From contig CAZTDD010000039.1 of the NCBI GenBank assembly GCA_964612675.1, positions 1 through 48,141 of the forward strand: a stretch of 48,141 nt of DNA, read 5' to 3'. Below, in pieces: positions 15,907 to 25,100 of the stretch. A program made the translations under genes and the position numbers. The notes beneath the pieces are model-generated. The model did not search any database, was not told where the DNA came from, and saw only the letters and a list, made by a program, of their open reading frames with translations. This stretch comes from CAZTDD01 sp964612675. GTDB lineage: Bacteria; Hinthialibacterota; Hinthialibacteria; Hinthialibacterales; JAKPRU01. The stretch's first letter is position 1, and each line of letters starts with the position of its first letter.

Positions 15907-17346
15907 ATGTCCGGCGATTCAAGGAGAGAGTTTTTTCCGGATTCGAGTATTCGGAGGGGCATGTTGTCTGTAACGAAAGTACTAGCGTTTGTTGCTTTGT
16001 CTCTGTTTGCGATTTCTGCAAGTGCCGCCGAGGATCACGGCGGACTTCGTGTGGCCGAGAATCAACGGTATCTCGAATTCGCAGACGGCACACCGTTTTT
16101 CTACCTTGGGGATACGGCCTGGGAGCTCTTTCATCGGCTCAACCGCGAAGAGGTGGATCTGTATGTGAAGAACCGGGCCGAGAAGGGGTTCACTGTGATT
16201 CAGGCTGTAGTCCTGGCGCAGATCGGAAACCTTAAGGAACCCAACGCGTACGGTGAGTTGCCGCTGGTCGACAGGGATCCGACCCAACCCAACGAAGCGT
16301 ATTTCAAACATGTCGATTACGTTGTGAATCGAATCGAAGAACACGACATGTTTGTCGGCATGTTGCCCACGTGGGGCAGTTATTGGAAAAAGGGCGGAGG
16401 ACAGATTTTCACTCCAGACAACGCTCGAACGTACGGACGTTTCCTCGGCGAACGCTACAAAGAGAAACCCATTATTTGGATTTTAGGGGGCGACAACGGG
16501 ATCGCAAACGAAGAAGAGCGCGCGATCATCGAGGCTATGGCCGAAGGGCTTGAAGAGGGAGACGACGGAACGCATTTGATCACTTATCACCCGCGCGGGC
16601 CGGGACTTTCGTCGCTTCACGTGCACGACGCGGAGTGGCTGGATTTCAACATGATCCAGTCGTCGCATGCGGCCCACGATCATGATACGGGGTTGTTTGT
16701 CGAGCACGATTTGGCTCTCACACCGTTGAAACCGACCTTGGACGGCGAACCGCGGTATGAATGTATCCCCGTGGGGTTTTATTTCCGGGATTGGAATCGG
16801 TTCGAGCGATTCGATGCTTACGACTGTCGACAAGCGGCCTACTGGTCACTGATGGCGGGGGCGTGTGGACATACCTATGGGAACAACAACATCTGGCAGA
16901 TGTGGGCGCCGGGAAGAAGTCCTGTCATCCATGCGGATATTCCATGGTATGAAGCGCTGGATCATCCCGGGGCTTTTCAAATGACTTACGTGCGAGAATT
17001 ATTTGAGTCGCGGCCTTTTCAGACACTGGTGCCGGACGATTCGTTTATTGTCGATGCGCCTCGCAACGGTGCCGCTAAAGTGCGCGGCATCCGGGACGAA
17101 GACCATTCGTTCGCATTTGTCTATACGCCGATGGGCGAGAAATTCACAGTGAACAAAGGTGTAATTAAGGCCGACCGAGTCAAAGAGATTTGGTTCGATC
17201 CTCGGTACGGTGTATCTCACCACATCCATACCTCCGACAATTGGGGATTTCAGACCTATACGCCTCCGACTTCCGGACGAGGTAACGACTGGGTTCTCGT
17301 TCTCGAAGATGCGGAGGCGGGTTTTCCCTTGCCGGGGTCAGAATGA
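15907..17346 (+). CDS. GH140-like glycoside hydrolase (DUF4038, apiosidase-like) with C-terminal binding domain
   Basis: The protein has 479 residues from the ATG behind AGGAGGAACAG; an ATG at 15961 would give a cleaner signal peptide (MLSVTKVLAFVALSLFAISASA). The catalytic barrel runs from about residue 48 (RYLEFADGTPFFYLGDTAWELFHRL, the hallmark of DUF4038) to about 385. Candidate acid residues are Asp196 in WILGGDNG and Glu285 in PRYECIP, the places where GH140 enzymes carry their catalytic pair. SSLHVHDAEWLDFNMIQSSH and WSLMAGACGHTYG are further family signatures. The last 90 residues resemble the collagen-binding-like domain usually fused to these enzymes. The natural substrate is a branched plant polysaccharide in characterised members; here it is unknown. 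The protein is probably secreted. Confidence 0.85.
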   Translation: MSGDSRREFFPDSSIRRGMLSVTKVLAFVALSLFAISASAAEDHGGLRVAENQRYLEFADGTPFFYLGDTAWELFHRLNREEVDLYVKNRAEKGFTVIQAVVLAQIGNLKEPNAYGELPLVDRDPTQPNEAYFKHVDYVVNRIEEHDMFVGMLPTWGSYWKKGGGQIFTPDNARTYGRFLGERYKEKPIIWILGGDNGIANEEERAIIEAMAEGLEEGDDGTHLITYHPRGPGLSSLHVHDAEWLDFNMIQSSHAAHDHDTGLFVEHDLALTPLKPTLDGEPRYECIPVGFYFRDWNRFERFDAYDCRQAAYWSLMAGACGHTYGNNNIWQMWAPGRSPVIHADIPWYEALDHPGAFQMTYVRELFESRPFQTLVPDDSFIVDAPRNGAAKVRGIRDEDHSFAFVYTPMGEKFTVNKGVIKADRVKEIWFDPRYGVSHHIHTSDNWGFQTYTPPTSGRGNDWVLVLEDAEAGFPLPGSE

Positions 17347-17471
17347 GGCGTGTTGCGCAGGGACCGGATCGTGGTTTTTGTGTATCGTGTGGCAATTGAT
17401 CTATATTCCGTTTAGATGTACTTTTTTTCAAAGAATAGATTCAGTCCAGCAGAGTCATCAGGCGGGAGACG

Positions 17472-17594
17472 ATGGCACGAAAGAAGGAGACCACAGCCAA
17501 ACGCCAGATCGAAACAGACCGGCATCGGGACAAAGAGCCCGTTAATAGTCGGCTCCACGGCATTAAGCGTGGCTGCGGCTCTTCCCCTTCTTAG
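17472..17594 (+). pseudogene. Possible N-terminal stub of a type III-like DNA methyltransferase (Mod)
   Basis: An ATG opens a 40-codon frame reading MARKKETTAKRQIETDRHRD followed by KEPVN, then degenerating. The basic start followed by an I/V-E-x-x-RH-x-DK-x-x-x-N pattern resembles the first residues of Mod-type methyltransferases that precede MNT-HEPN genes. It ends at TAG 24 bases before the MNT gene. The similarity is short and from memory, so the call rests mainly on the context with a Res-like stub on the other side. Confidence 0.35.
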
Positions 17595-17618
17595 ATTAAA
17601 GATGATGGAGATGGGTTG

Positions 17619-17930
17619 ATGAATCCCGGGTGTGAGATTTCGCGCGAAACGGTAGCGGAGTTTTGTCGGAAGTGGCGCATCACCGAGTTCGCCCTGTTTG
17701 GTTCAGTCCTGCGGGACGATTTTCGGCCGGAGAGCGACATTGATGTGCTGGTGCGGTTTGCGCCGGATGCGGGACACTCGCTCTTCGACCTGGTCCGCAT
17801 GCAGGAGGAGCTGAAGGATTTGCTTGGCCGCGAGGTGGACTTGGTCACGCGGGAGGCCGTGGAGAGCAGCCGCAATCTTCTGCGCCGCAAGTTGATTCTT
17901 GAAACGGCGGAGGTGGTGTATGCGTCCTGA
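17619..17930 (+). CDS. MNT-type nucleotidyltransferase (antitoxin of a HEPN/MNT pair)
   Basis: The 103-residue protein starts at ATG 17619 behind GGAGATGGG; a TTG one codon earlier is less likely. It has the minimal nucleotidyltransferase signature LFGSVLRDDFRPESDIDVLV, that is GS-x10-D-x-D with both metal-binding aspartates, and a third acidic position in REVDLVT. In HEPN/MNT modules this protein neutralises the HEPN ribonuclease, in studied cases by adding nucleotides to it. The next gene, overlapping by 11 bases, is the HEPN partner but is broken by frameshifts. The MNT gene itself appears intact. Fragments of a methyltransferase and a helicase-nuclease gene flank the pair. Confidence 0.88.
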   Translation: MNPGCEISRETVAEFCRKWRITEFALFGSVLRDDFRPESDIDVLVRFAPDAGHSLFDLVRMQEELKDLLGREVDLVTREAVESSRNLLRRKLILETAEVVYAS

Positions 17931-18252
17931 GGAGGTGCTGTTGATCGACATGTTCGGGATGCCGTCGCGTTTCTTGGGGATTGCTCCCGGGAAGATTTCG
18001 GCCGGGATCGTATGCGACAAATGGCGACGGTCAAGGCCATGAAATCATCGGAGAGGCGGCCTCGCGGCTGTCGCAGGATTTTTGTGACGGGCACCCGGAA
18101 CTGCCTTGGCACGAAATCGTGGGCATGGACATCGGCTGGTTCACGAATACTTCGGCGTCGATCTCGAACAGATATGGAAGACGACGAAGGAGGATTTGCC
18201 CAGTCTCATTGTTGTCCTTGAGGGATGGGTACCCTCGGAGGGCCTCGAATGA
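17920..18252 (+). pseudogene. HEPN (DUF86) toxin gene broken by frameshifts
   Basis: Homology to DUF86 proteins is spread over three frames: MRPEEVLLIDM at the start, then HEIIGEAASRLSQDFCDGHP and ELPWHEIVGM in a second frame. HRLVHEYFGVDLEQIWKT and EDLPSLIVVLEGW follow in the third frame up to the TGA at 18252. The active-site motif R-x4-H (normally RHRLVH) loses its arginine at the last frame change, where GGCATGGACATCGG replaces the expected codons. At least two indels are needed to restore a protein of about 110 residues. The toxin should therefore be inactive, leaving the MNT gene as a survivor. Confidence 0.8.
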
Positions 18253-18347
18253 CCCAGACCTCCAATGACCGATTCATCATCAACTCGCCTTACGTGGAGT
18301 TGGCGCAGGACAGGCGCAGCACAGGTGCTAGGGATTTCGATTTCTTT
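18249..18347 (+). pseudogene. N-terminal stub of a type III-like restriction helicase (Res)
   Basis: The ATG overlaps the HEPN stop codon as ATGA, a sign of an original operon. The first residues, MTQTSNDRFIINSPYVELAQ, match the start of the DEAD/DEAH restriction-endonuclease family often found after MNT-HEPN genes (usual form FIINSPYEEPxxHW). After about 20 residues the similarity stops and the frame ends at 18368, inside the convergent GH2 gene. The remainder of a protein that should exceed 800 residues is gone. Confidence 0.55.
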
Positions 18348-20303
18348 CTATTCTTCCGAATGCCATAGTTTTCGAATGGCGGCAGCGGCACGTTTCGGTT
18401 TTCTGTGAAAATCGTAAATACCGTAGGCGCATCGCATTTCATAAATTCGTGTATATTTTCTATGGACATCCGAATCCGCGAAACACCAGATAAATCCGCC
18501 CGCGAAATCAGGTTCTTTCAGAAATTCTTCCCAGTAACTGCTGAGTAAAGCGGCCTGATATCGCTCTCCGGGAAAATAGTTCGCATCGAAACCACGCAAG
18601 CACCAGGTACCGAATTCGGTAACGAGGATCGGTTTATCGGGATAGGTTTCACGGAGTATTTGCATTCGCTCGTGCATGGTATCCATCATGTTGGGGATTG
18701 AATCGACATGCGGTGTGGGAGCTCCGAGGTACACGTTCACCGATGTGAGATCGGTTTGTTCCAGCACGATGTCCCGTGGCCATTCATTGCTCGGTTCGAT
18801 TACAGGTCGTGTGGTGTCCAGTCGATTCGCCATTTCCACCAGTTCTAGATTTCCCTCTACGACCATCTCGGACAGGCGGCGATATTCTTCACCTTTGTTG
18901 CGCGGTTGGGTTCGAGTTTCGTTGCTCACACTCCACATCATGACCGAGGGGTGATTGCGCAGGGAGCGAATCATCTCATCGAGTTGGGTTTTCGCCGCAT
19001 CGAGGTTTTTTGTGGAATGGCCGATACGGCCCCACTGATACAGCGGCACTTCGCACACCGCGAACAGACCAATTTCATCACACAGGGCGTACGTCCACTG
19101 AGAATACGGATAATGGCAGCGTACGGCATTTACTCCCAGATCTTTGATCAAATCCAGATCGCGGCGTAGATTTCGCTCTGTCGATGTCATACCGGTTTTC
19201 GGATAGTTTTCGTAGCGATTGATTCCTTGAATTAAAAACGGTTCTCCGTTTACGAGCAAGCGAGTGCCGTCGATTTGTATCGTTCTGATTCCCACACGGT
19301 TTTGACGGCGGTCGAGAACTCGATCGCCTTCCTTGCTGCGTAGATCCACGGTCAGTGTGTAGAGGTTTGGGTGGGCGGGGGTCCAGAGCAGAGCATTTTC
19401 AACTTCTATTTCCAGGTCGATTTCGATTGATTTTTTTGTGAGCTGAACAGGTTGCACAATCCTGGCGGTTTCTTCTTTGTCCGGTCCTGCGAGCCGGAGA
19501 TCGAGGGTTCGTTCAGTATCCTCGTCTATTTTCGAAGCCAGGAGCGTTCTTACTCGGATTCGGGCGGGGGTATGCATCGCATCGGTTTCGACAACAAGAT
19601 CGTCGATATAAGATTTCTCGGTTGCTTCGAGCCAGACCGGCCGATAGAGTCCGCCGTGGTCCCACCAATCATGTCGTTCCATCGGGCAGCGTTCAAGAAG
19701 AGATTCGTTATCCACATCGATCGCCAAGGTGTTCTCTTCTCCAAATTTCAAAAAAGAATGAATGGGGAAAGAAAATGAAGTGTATCCACCTTCGTGCACA
19801 CCCACTTTGTTCCCGTTCACATATATCACTGTGCGATAGTTGGCACCCTCGGAACAGAAAACGACTCGTTTCTTTTTCCACGTAGCCGGGATGGCGATTG
19901 TTTTTCGATACCAGCCGTGTCCTTCATAACTCCACAGATCCTCGAACTGTGTGTTCCAACTGCCCGGGACGGTGATATCCCACCAAACCGCGTCGTCGAA
20001 ATCCTGTTCGATCCAACCGTAATTCTTATCGTGTTCGTCTTTTAAATAGTTTTTTTGTTCAGGACTGTTTTTTTGGAGGAATTCGTGGTTTGTTTGTAGT
20101 TCGGCGAAGGCCGGACAGAATTTCCATTCTCCATTCAAACTGATTCGAGGACGAATGGTGTTCTTCTGATGATAATGCGGAAAAGAGGGGTTGGGCGGCG
20201 TATCGGCGTAGGCACACGGGAGACGAGAAATCAGAGAGAGGCAAATCAATAGGCTCAAGGGAAGGCAATAGCCACGTAAAGACAGCATTTGTTTTATTCT
20301 CAT
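18348..20303 (-). CDS. Glycoside hydrolase family 2 (beta-glucuronidase/galactosidase-like), secreted
   Basis: The frame extends upstream to 20585, but the signal peptide (MLSLRGYCLPLSLLICLSLISRLPCAYA) fixes the start at one of the ATGs at 20333, 20303 or 20288; I use 20303, giving 651 residues. The GH2 order is complete: sugar-binding jelly roll (RISLNGEWKFCP, VPGSWN, WYRKTIAIP), immunoglobulin-like middle, and barrel (INRYENYPKTGM, AVRCHYPYSQW). From this start the acid/base is about Glu462 in WSVSNETRT and the nucleophile about Glu563 in ILVTEFGTW. SNE and TEFG favour a beta-glucuronidase-like enzyme, but substrate is not certain. It is transcribed away from a LamG-protein gene across a repeat-rich control region. 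Confidence 0.88.
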   Translation of the reverse strand: MRIKQMLSLRGYCLPLSLLICLSLISRLPCAYADTPPNPSFPHYHQKNTIRPRISLNGEWKFCPAFAELQTNHEFLQKNSPEQKNYLKDEHDKNYGWIEQDFDDAVWWDITVPGSWNTQFEDLWSYEGHGWYRKTIAIPATWKKKRVVFCSEGANYRTVIYVNGNKVGVHEGGYTSFSFPIHSFLKFGEENTLAIDVDNESLLERCPMERHDWWDHGGLYRPVWLEATEKSYIDDLVVETDAMHTPARIRVRTLLASKIDEDTERTLDLRLAGPDKEETARIVQPVQLTKKSIEIDLEIEVENALLWTPAHPNLYTLTVDLRSKEGDRVLDRRQNRVGIRTIQIDGTRLLVNGEPFLIQGINRYENYPKTGMTSTERNLRRDLDLIKDLGVNAVRCHYPYSQWTYALCDEIGLFAVCEVPLYQWGRIGHSTKNLDAAKTQLDEMIRSLRNHPSVMMWSVSNETRTQPRNKGEEYRRLSEMVVEGNLELVEMANRLDTTRPVIEPSNEWPRDIVLEQTDLTSVNVYLGAPTPHVDSIPNMMDTMHERMQILRETYPDKPILVTEFGTWCLRGFDANYFPGERYQAALLSSYWEEFLKEPDFAGGFIWCFADSDVHRKYTRIYEMRCAYGIYDFHRKPKRAAAAIRKLWHSEE

Positions 20304-20377
20304 TCCTTTGCGTTGAGATTGAGAGCGCAACATATTTTGCGTGTAGCGTTCTTCGAATCCTGCACCTGATACACTTT

Positions 20378-20501
20378 GCAGGTCAAGGCAAGGCGACGGT
20401 CCGCTCAGTATTCGATACCAGGAGAACGGAGATTCAGCCTGCCTTTTACGAGACAACAAGATCGTCTCATGAAGTAGTGTCTCGTAAAGTAGTTGACCTG
20501 C
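20378..20501. promoter_or_regulatory. Inverted-repeat control region between divergent GH2 and LamG genes
   Basis: GCAGGTCAA (20378-20386) and TTGACCTGC (20493-20501) form a nine-base inverted pair, one arm near each gene. Inside lies a perfect 11-base repeat TTTACGAGACA (20445-20455) / TGTCTCGTAAA (20478-20488). A further GTCTC at 20464-20468 could pair with the GAGAC arm instead, so two exclusive hairpins are possible. The layout suggests one regulator acting on both genes or an RNA switch. Confidence 0.45.
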
Positions 20502-20607
20502 GTTTCCAGATGGAGTATCGTTCCTGGAAATTGGAGTTGAACCCTTCAGAAAAGAGTTTTTTCGACAGCGGACGGTTGAAAACACACGACGCTCTTGAAG
20601 GAGACGA

Positions 20608-21450
20608 ATGATGATGAATGTGAAGAGAGTTTTAGTGGGCGGTCTTTTGGTGTGTAGTTTCTCTGTATCGTTGGCCTCTGCGGAGACGATTGTTTGGTGG
20701 CGATTTGAAGAAGGTGCGCCTGGAGAGGTTGTGGCTACGGTTCAGGATTGGGCACCGGATGGGACTTCCGAAGGCGATCTCTCGGGCGGCGATCCGTCGG
20801 GCGATCCGGTCTATGTGTCGACCGATCATTCGCTGGATGTGAACGGGCTAGCGGATGGAGTGGCGCTGCAAATGGATGGGGTCGACGACTATATCCCCAA
20901 CATCCCATTTGTCACTCTCACCTGGGAGAGCCGATTCACAATCGAGTGTATCTTCAATTGGGCCGGTGCTGTTGAGACTCCAGCAGAGGGCTTCCGAGCC
21001 GTCGATATGATTCTTCAACAGAGTGACGGCCTCGGAACCGGGCGTTCGCTCTTATACATCATTACCAACGAGGAAGACGAAACGGTTATTCCGTCGCTGG
21101 CCAGTTATCTCGGCGGAGCGACGACGAATGTCGTCGACGTGGAGGTGCCGTCGAATCAGTGGGTATACGCAGGGGCGACGTATGACGACGGCGGGTATAC
21201 GCTTTGGTTGGATACCGATCTCAGCGACGGCATTCAGCCGGATAGCAATTTTGCGGAGAATTTTCTGGATTTTGAAGATAATGACGCCCCAGTGATTATT
21301 GGACGGCACAAGAATCTCGTCGACTATTTCCACGGGATGATCAGCGAACTGCGTGTAACCGACAGCGGCTATGGTCCGGATTGGGGACCGCCCGAGGATC
21401 ACTTTCAGGTCACGCCTGCGGCGGATGTGGGGGATTGGATGGTGTTTTGA
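20608..21450 (+). CDS. Secreted LamG/concanavalin-like protein
   Basis: The 280-residue protein has a signal peptide (RVLVGGLLVCSFSVSLASAE) and a single LamG-like jelly roll. Typical strands are TIVWWRFEEGAPGE, VALQMDGVDDYI, RFTIECIFNW, NQWVYAGATYDDGGYTLWLD and PVIIGRHKNLVDYFHGMISELRV, the last being the classic closing strand of LamG modules. No catalytic domain follows; the end is short and polar. The ATG is behind GAAGGAGACGA. Its divergent neighbour is a GH2 enzyme, so it may help bind substrate at the surface. The glycan ligand is unknown. Confidence 0.75.
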   Translation: MMMNVKRVLVGGLLVCSFSVSLASAETIVWWRFEEGAPGEVVATVQDWAPDGTSEGDLSGGDPSGDPVYVSTDHSLDVNGLADGVALQMDGVDDYIPNIPFVTLTWESRFTIECIFNWAGAVETPAEGFRAVDMILQQSDGLGTGRSLLYIITNEEDETVIPSLASYLGGATTNVVDVEVPSNQWVYAGATYDDGGYTLWLDTDLSDGIQPDSNFAENFLDFEDNDAPVIIGRHKNLVDYFHGMISELRVTDSGYGPDWGPPEDHFQVTPAADVGDWMVF

Positions 21451-21592
21451 GATAGCAGAACAAACCGGACTGGGGCGGGGGAGTTTGTATAAAGCTCTCT
21501 CTCCAACCGGGAATCCGGAGTTTGTGACAATCTTGAAGGTCATTGACGTCCTTGGTTTACAATTGCGAGCAGTCTCGGGAACTATGGGGTAG
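21451..21592 (+). pseudogene. C-terminal remnant of a HigA-like antitoxin
   Basis: Directly at the end of the LamG gene, in another frame, the sequence reads EIAEQTGLGRGSLYKALSPT followed by GNPEFVTILKVIDVLGLQLR. That is the helix-turn-helix half of an HTH addiction antidote, ending in TAG at 21592. Its first half (the D-x-L-x-D-x-E-TIAEYL part) is missing, and the frame upstream is LamG coding sequence. No toxin gene accompanies it. It is a different sequence from the antitoxin at 11975. Confidence 0.6.
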
Positions 21593-21651
21593 GGTATCCA
21601 GCAAGCGAGTGACCGGATTCGTAGTGGACATCTTATCCGTTATGTGCATCT

Positions 21652-21879
21652 TCAGGCGGTCTTTTGAGTAATCAACTCTTTTTCAAATTCCAGCGTATAC
21701 GACAGCATCGTCCTTAAATCTATCCTTTTAGAGGCGCGGAGGATCTCGACACCCACTATCCTATCCCCGGAAGTCGTATCTACGTTAACGCCATCGGAGA
21801 TTTCTATAACCCCATCTGGATTCTCATCACCCAGCTTCAAATACAGGGCGTCTACCTCATCATCATAGAAGACTTTCAT
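21652..21879 (-). CDS. DUF2283 family protein
   Basis: The 75-residue protein matches the DUF2283 pattern from its first residue: MKVFYDDEVDALYLKLGD, then a middle strand EISDGVNVDTTSGDRIVGVEIL and a helical end. The ATG overlaps the stop of the upstream gene as ATGA, so the two are translationally coupled. DUF2283 genes are frequent partners of DUF4258 genes in what looks like toxin-antitoxin organisation, where DUF2283 would be the antitoxin side. The tail LEFEKELITQKTA is longer than usual. The gene pair is visibly richer in A and T than its surroundings. Confidence 0.85.
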   Translation of the reverse strand: MKVFYDDEVDALYLKLGDENPDGVIEISDGVNVDTTSGDRIVGVEILRASKRIDLRTMLSYTLEFEKELITQKTA

Positions 21880-22103
21880 CCTTTTCTTCCCTTCTTCAAA
21901 GGATAGTTTGTTATTACCGTTATAATATCATCTTCCACGGAAACAACAATCCTCAGGGGATACCTGAAGCCTTCAATTTCTTCTATAAGCTCTTGATTGC
22001 CTTGCGGCAATTCTTTTTCTTTCAAAATTCTCTTCACTGTCTCTTCTGAAATGCGATACAGCTGTCCTCTTCTTTTTGCATGACGAGAGAATTTGATATC
22101 CAA
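21876..22103 (-). CDS. DUF4258 family protein, putative toxin partner
   Basis: The 75-residue protein carries the DUF4258 signature: FSRHAKRRGQLYRISEETVK near the start (H-A-x-x-R), then strands RYPLRIVVSVEDDIITVITNY with the closing TNYP. The start is a TTG at 22103; AGAGG lies ten bases upstream and no ATG is in reach. Its stop overlaps the ATG of the DUF2283 gene. The fold is RelE/BrnT-like in related families, so an RNase toxin role is plausible but unproven. Low expression through the TTG start would suit a toxin. Confidence 0.82.
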   Translation of the reverse strand: MDIKFSRHAKRRGQLYRISEETVKRILKEKELPQGNQELIEEIEGFRYPLRIVVSVEDDIITVITNYPLKKGRKG

Positions 22104-22198
22104 TGGAACTCGTCCTCTTTTTCTATTGTCTCGGTCTACTTGTGGACTACGCTTCGCTGTGAGCCCAGCGATGTGATTTGCGACTAAGATGTTTCCGA

Positions 22199-25100
22199 TT
22201 ACTCCTGATCCAAAACCTCGCGGATTTTGGCGCCAAGGGGCCGGAGAGAGAACGGTTTTTGGATGAAGTGGACACCTTCATCGAGGACACCGTGATGGGC
22301 GATGACGTTTGCTGTATATCCGGACATGAAAAGCCGCTTCATGTCCGGGTAGAACGACAATAGCCGTCTGGCCAGATCGCGACCGTTCATTTCAGGCATG
22401 ATCACGTCGGTCATCAGCAAATGAATCGTACCGACATTCTCTTCGGCCAGCGCGATTGCTTCTCCAGGAGAGCCGGCAGCGAGTACGCGATAGCCGAGAC
22501 GCTCCAGCATCGTTTTGCTCAGTCTGAGGAGGGTTGGTTCGTCCTCCACAAGGAGCACCGTTTCGTGACCCTGTGCATCCGGTTCTGATGTTCCTTCGGT
22601 ACGCGACTGTTCGGCTTTGCCTAGGTGTCGCTGTAAGTAAATCTTGAAGCAGGTTCCTTCACCGGGCTCGCTGTATACATTGATGAAGCCTTCATTTTGT
22701 TTAACGATCCCGTAAACGGTGGCTAATCCGAGACCGGTGCCTTCCCCCGTTTTCTTAGTAGTAAAGAAGGGATCGAAAACGTGTTCAACGGTGTCCTTGT
22801 CCATTCCACAGCCGTTATCGCTCACGATAATTTGCGCGTATTCACCGGGAATGAATCCTGCGTGGTCGAGGCAATACGCATCATCGAATTGGACATTCGC
22901 GGTTTCGATGGTGATTTTCCCTATTCCCTGGATGGCATCGCGGGCGTTCACGCACAGGTTCGCCAGCAACTGATCGATTTGACCCGGGTCGATTTTGACG
23001 GGCCAGAGACCTGTTCCAGGTTGCCACACAAGATCGATGTCTTCGCCGATAAGACGCCGGAGCATTTTGAGAGCGCCTTCTACGGTCTTATTGAGGTCAA
23101 GGACTTTCGGCGAGACGGTTTGTTTGCGGGCGAAGGCCAGCAGTTGCCGGGTGAGAGCGGCCGATCGTTCGGCGGCCTTCACAATCTCTCGCAGATCTGT
23201 GTGTAGGGGCTGGAAGTTATCTACCTGTTCGAGGGCCATCTCGGCATGGCCGAGGATGACACCCAGCATGTTGTTGAAGTCATGGGCCACACCGCCTGCC
23301 AAACGCCCCACGGATTCCATTTTTTGAGCCTGAGCCAACTGAGACTGTAGCTTTTCACGCTCTTCCTCCGCCCGCTTGCGATCACTGATGTCTTTGACGT
23401 ACTCGATCACGCCGGTGACTTCACCGTGTTCGTTTCTGAGTGGGAAGGCTGAGAGGTCGATCCATCCCTTCGGTTTTTCCTCGTTGGGATAGGGGACCTC
23501 GGTCGAGTGCGTTTCTCCCGTTGAAAGGGCTTCGACACTGGGACACCACGGACAGACAGTGTCACGCTGTTGGTAGACGACGTAGCACTTCTTCCCCTTC
23601 AGTGGCGCCTGGTGGGCGTACATTCTTTCCATCCACGTGTTGGCCCGGACGATGTTGAGGTCCCGATCCAGGACACTGATGCCGTCCTGAAGGCCGTCGA
23701 AAACATCTTCAAGAAAACGTTCCCTGTCCCGTAATGCCTCTTCCGCCCGCTTGCGTTCGGTGATGTCTCTCACGAGGGCGACGATGCGAGGTTGTCCGAG
23801 GAGATTCACTTTCTTCAGGTTGACCTCAACCCAAAACAGCTGTCCATTTTTCTCCTTCGCATGCCACTCGAAAATCTGTGGTTTCCCTTTCGCTGCTTGT
23901 TGTACCCGCGCTCCAGCATCTTGCTCGGTATAGGGGGCCTCGTTGGAACTCAGAACGCTCACAAATTGTCCGACGACTTCCTTCTTTTCGGTGTACCCAT
24001 ACATATCGAGCATCCTCTGGTTCACGTCCAGAATCTCGCCCGTCTGCATATCGTGAATGAATATGGCGTCGTTGGCCGTATCAAAAATCGTTCGGTAGTT
24101 CGCTTCGCTCTCCCGCAGCGCCTCTTCGGTACGTTTCCGCTCGGTGATGTCACTGATAATATGTACGGCCCCCGCATATTCCCTGTTCGCCTCCAGGATA
24201 GGATCCACCGTGACTTCATACCAATTCTCCCCGATCTGCATTTCCATGCTTTCACGTCGTTGGTTCTTTCTTGCGCGTTCGAAGGGACATTCGAGAGGAA
24301 TCAGCTGCGCTGTGCCGTGCGTGATCTCCCAGCATCGTTTGCCGATCATCTCTTCGCGCGGGCGGTGGAACAACGTCTCTGCCGTCCTGTTGGTGCGGAG
24401 TATGTGGTTGTCCCGATCGAGAATCCATAGGACGTCTTTCGTGGCGTCAAAGGTGGTTTGCCACTCTTGTGCCACTCGAATGCGCTCTTCCTCCAATTGT
24501 TTGCGTTCGGTGATGTCGAAAGCCGTCGCCAAAATGATCGGTTCCCCACGCAATGTGACCGCGTTCAAACGAATCTCGGCGGGGTACTGCGAACCATCCT
24601 TTCTTACGTGTTTCGATTCGATGAGAAAGGATTCCCCTTGGTTGAGGGTGTGCCAGAGCCGGGTGCGGTCATCTCGCGTCACGCTGGCGGGATCGACATC
24701 CTGGACCGACATGGCCATCAGCTCTTCTCTTGAATAGCCGGTGTTTCGACAGGCGGCCTGGTTGACAAGGACAAAGCGGCCGTCCATATCATGGGCGAAC
24801 ACTCCCCCCGGCAAGTTTTCCAGAATCGTTCGAAACCGTGTTTCGCTTTCTTTCAGAGCAATATCCGCTCGTTTGCGATCGGTGATGTCGAGAGCCTCGA
24901 CGATGACAGCCTCTACCTCTCCGTTCTCATTTCTGATTGCCGGGTAGACATGGTATTCATTCCATGTTCCTTCTCTTTCGTCTTCGCCACGAAACAGTTC
25001 CCCCTTTTCGAAGACATTTTCCACATCCCTCTTTCGATGTGCTCTGACACTTTCCGGCAGGCAATCCCATATACACCGGCCGATCAACTGATCGCGCGTC

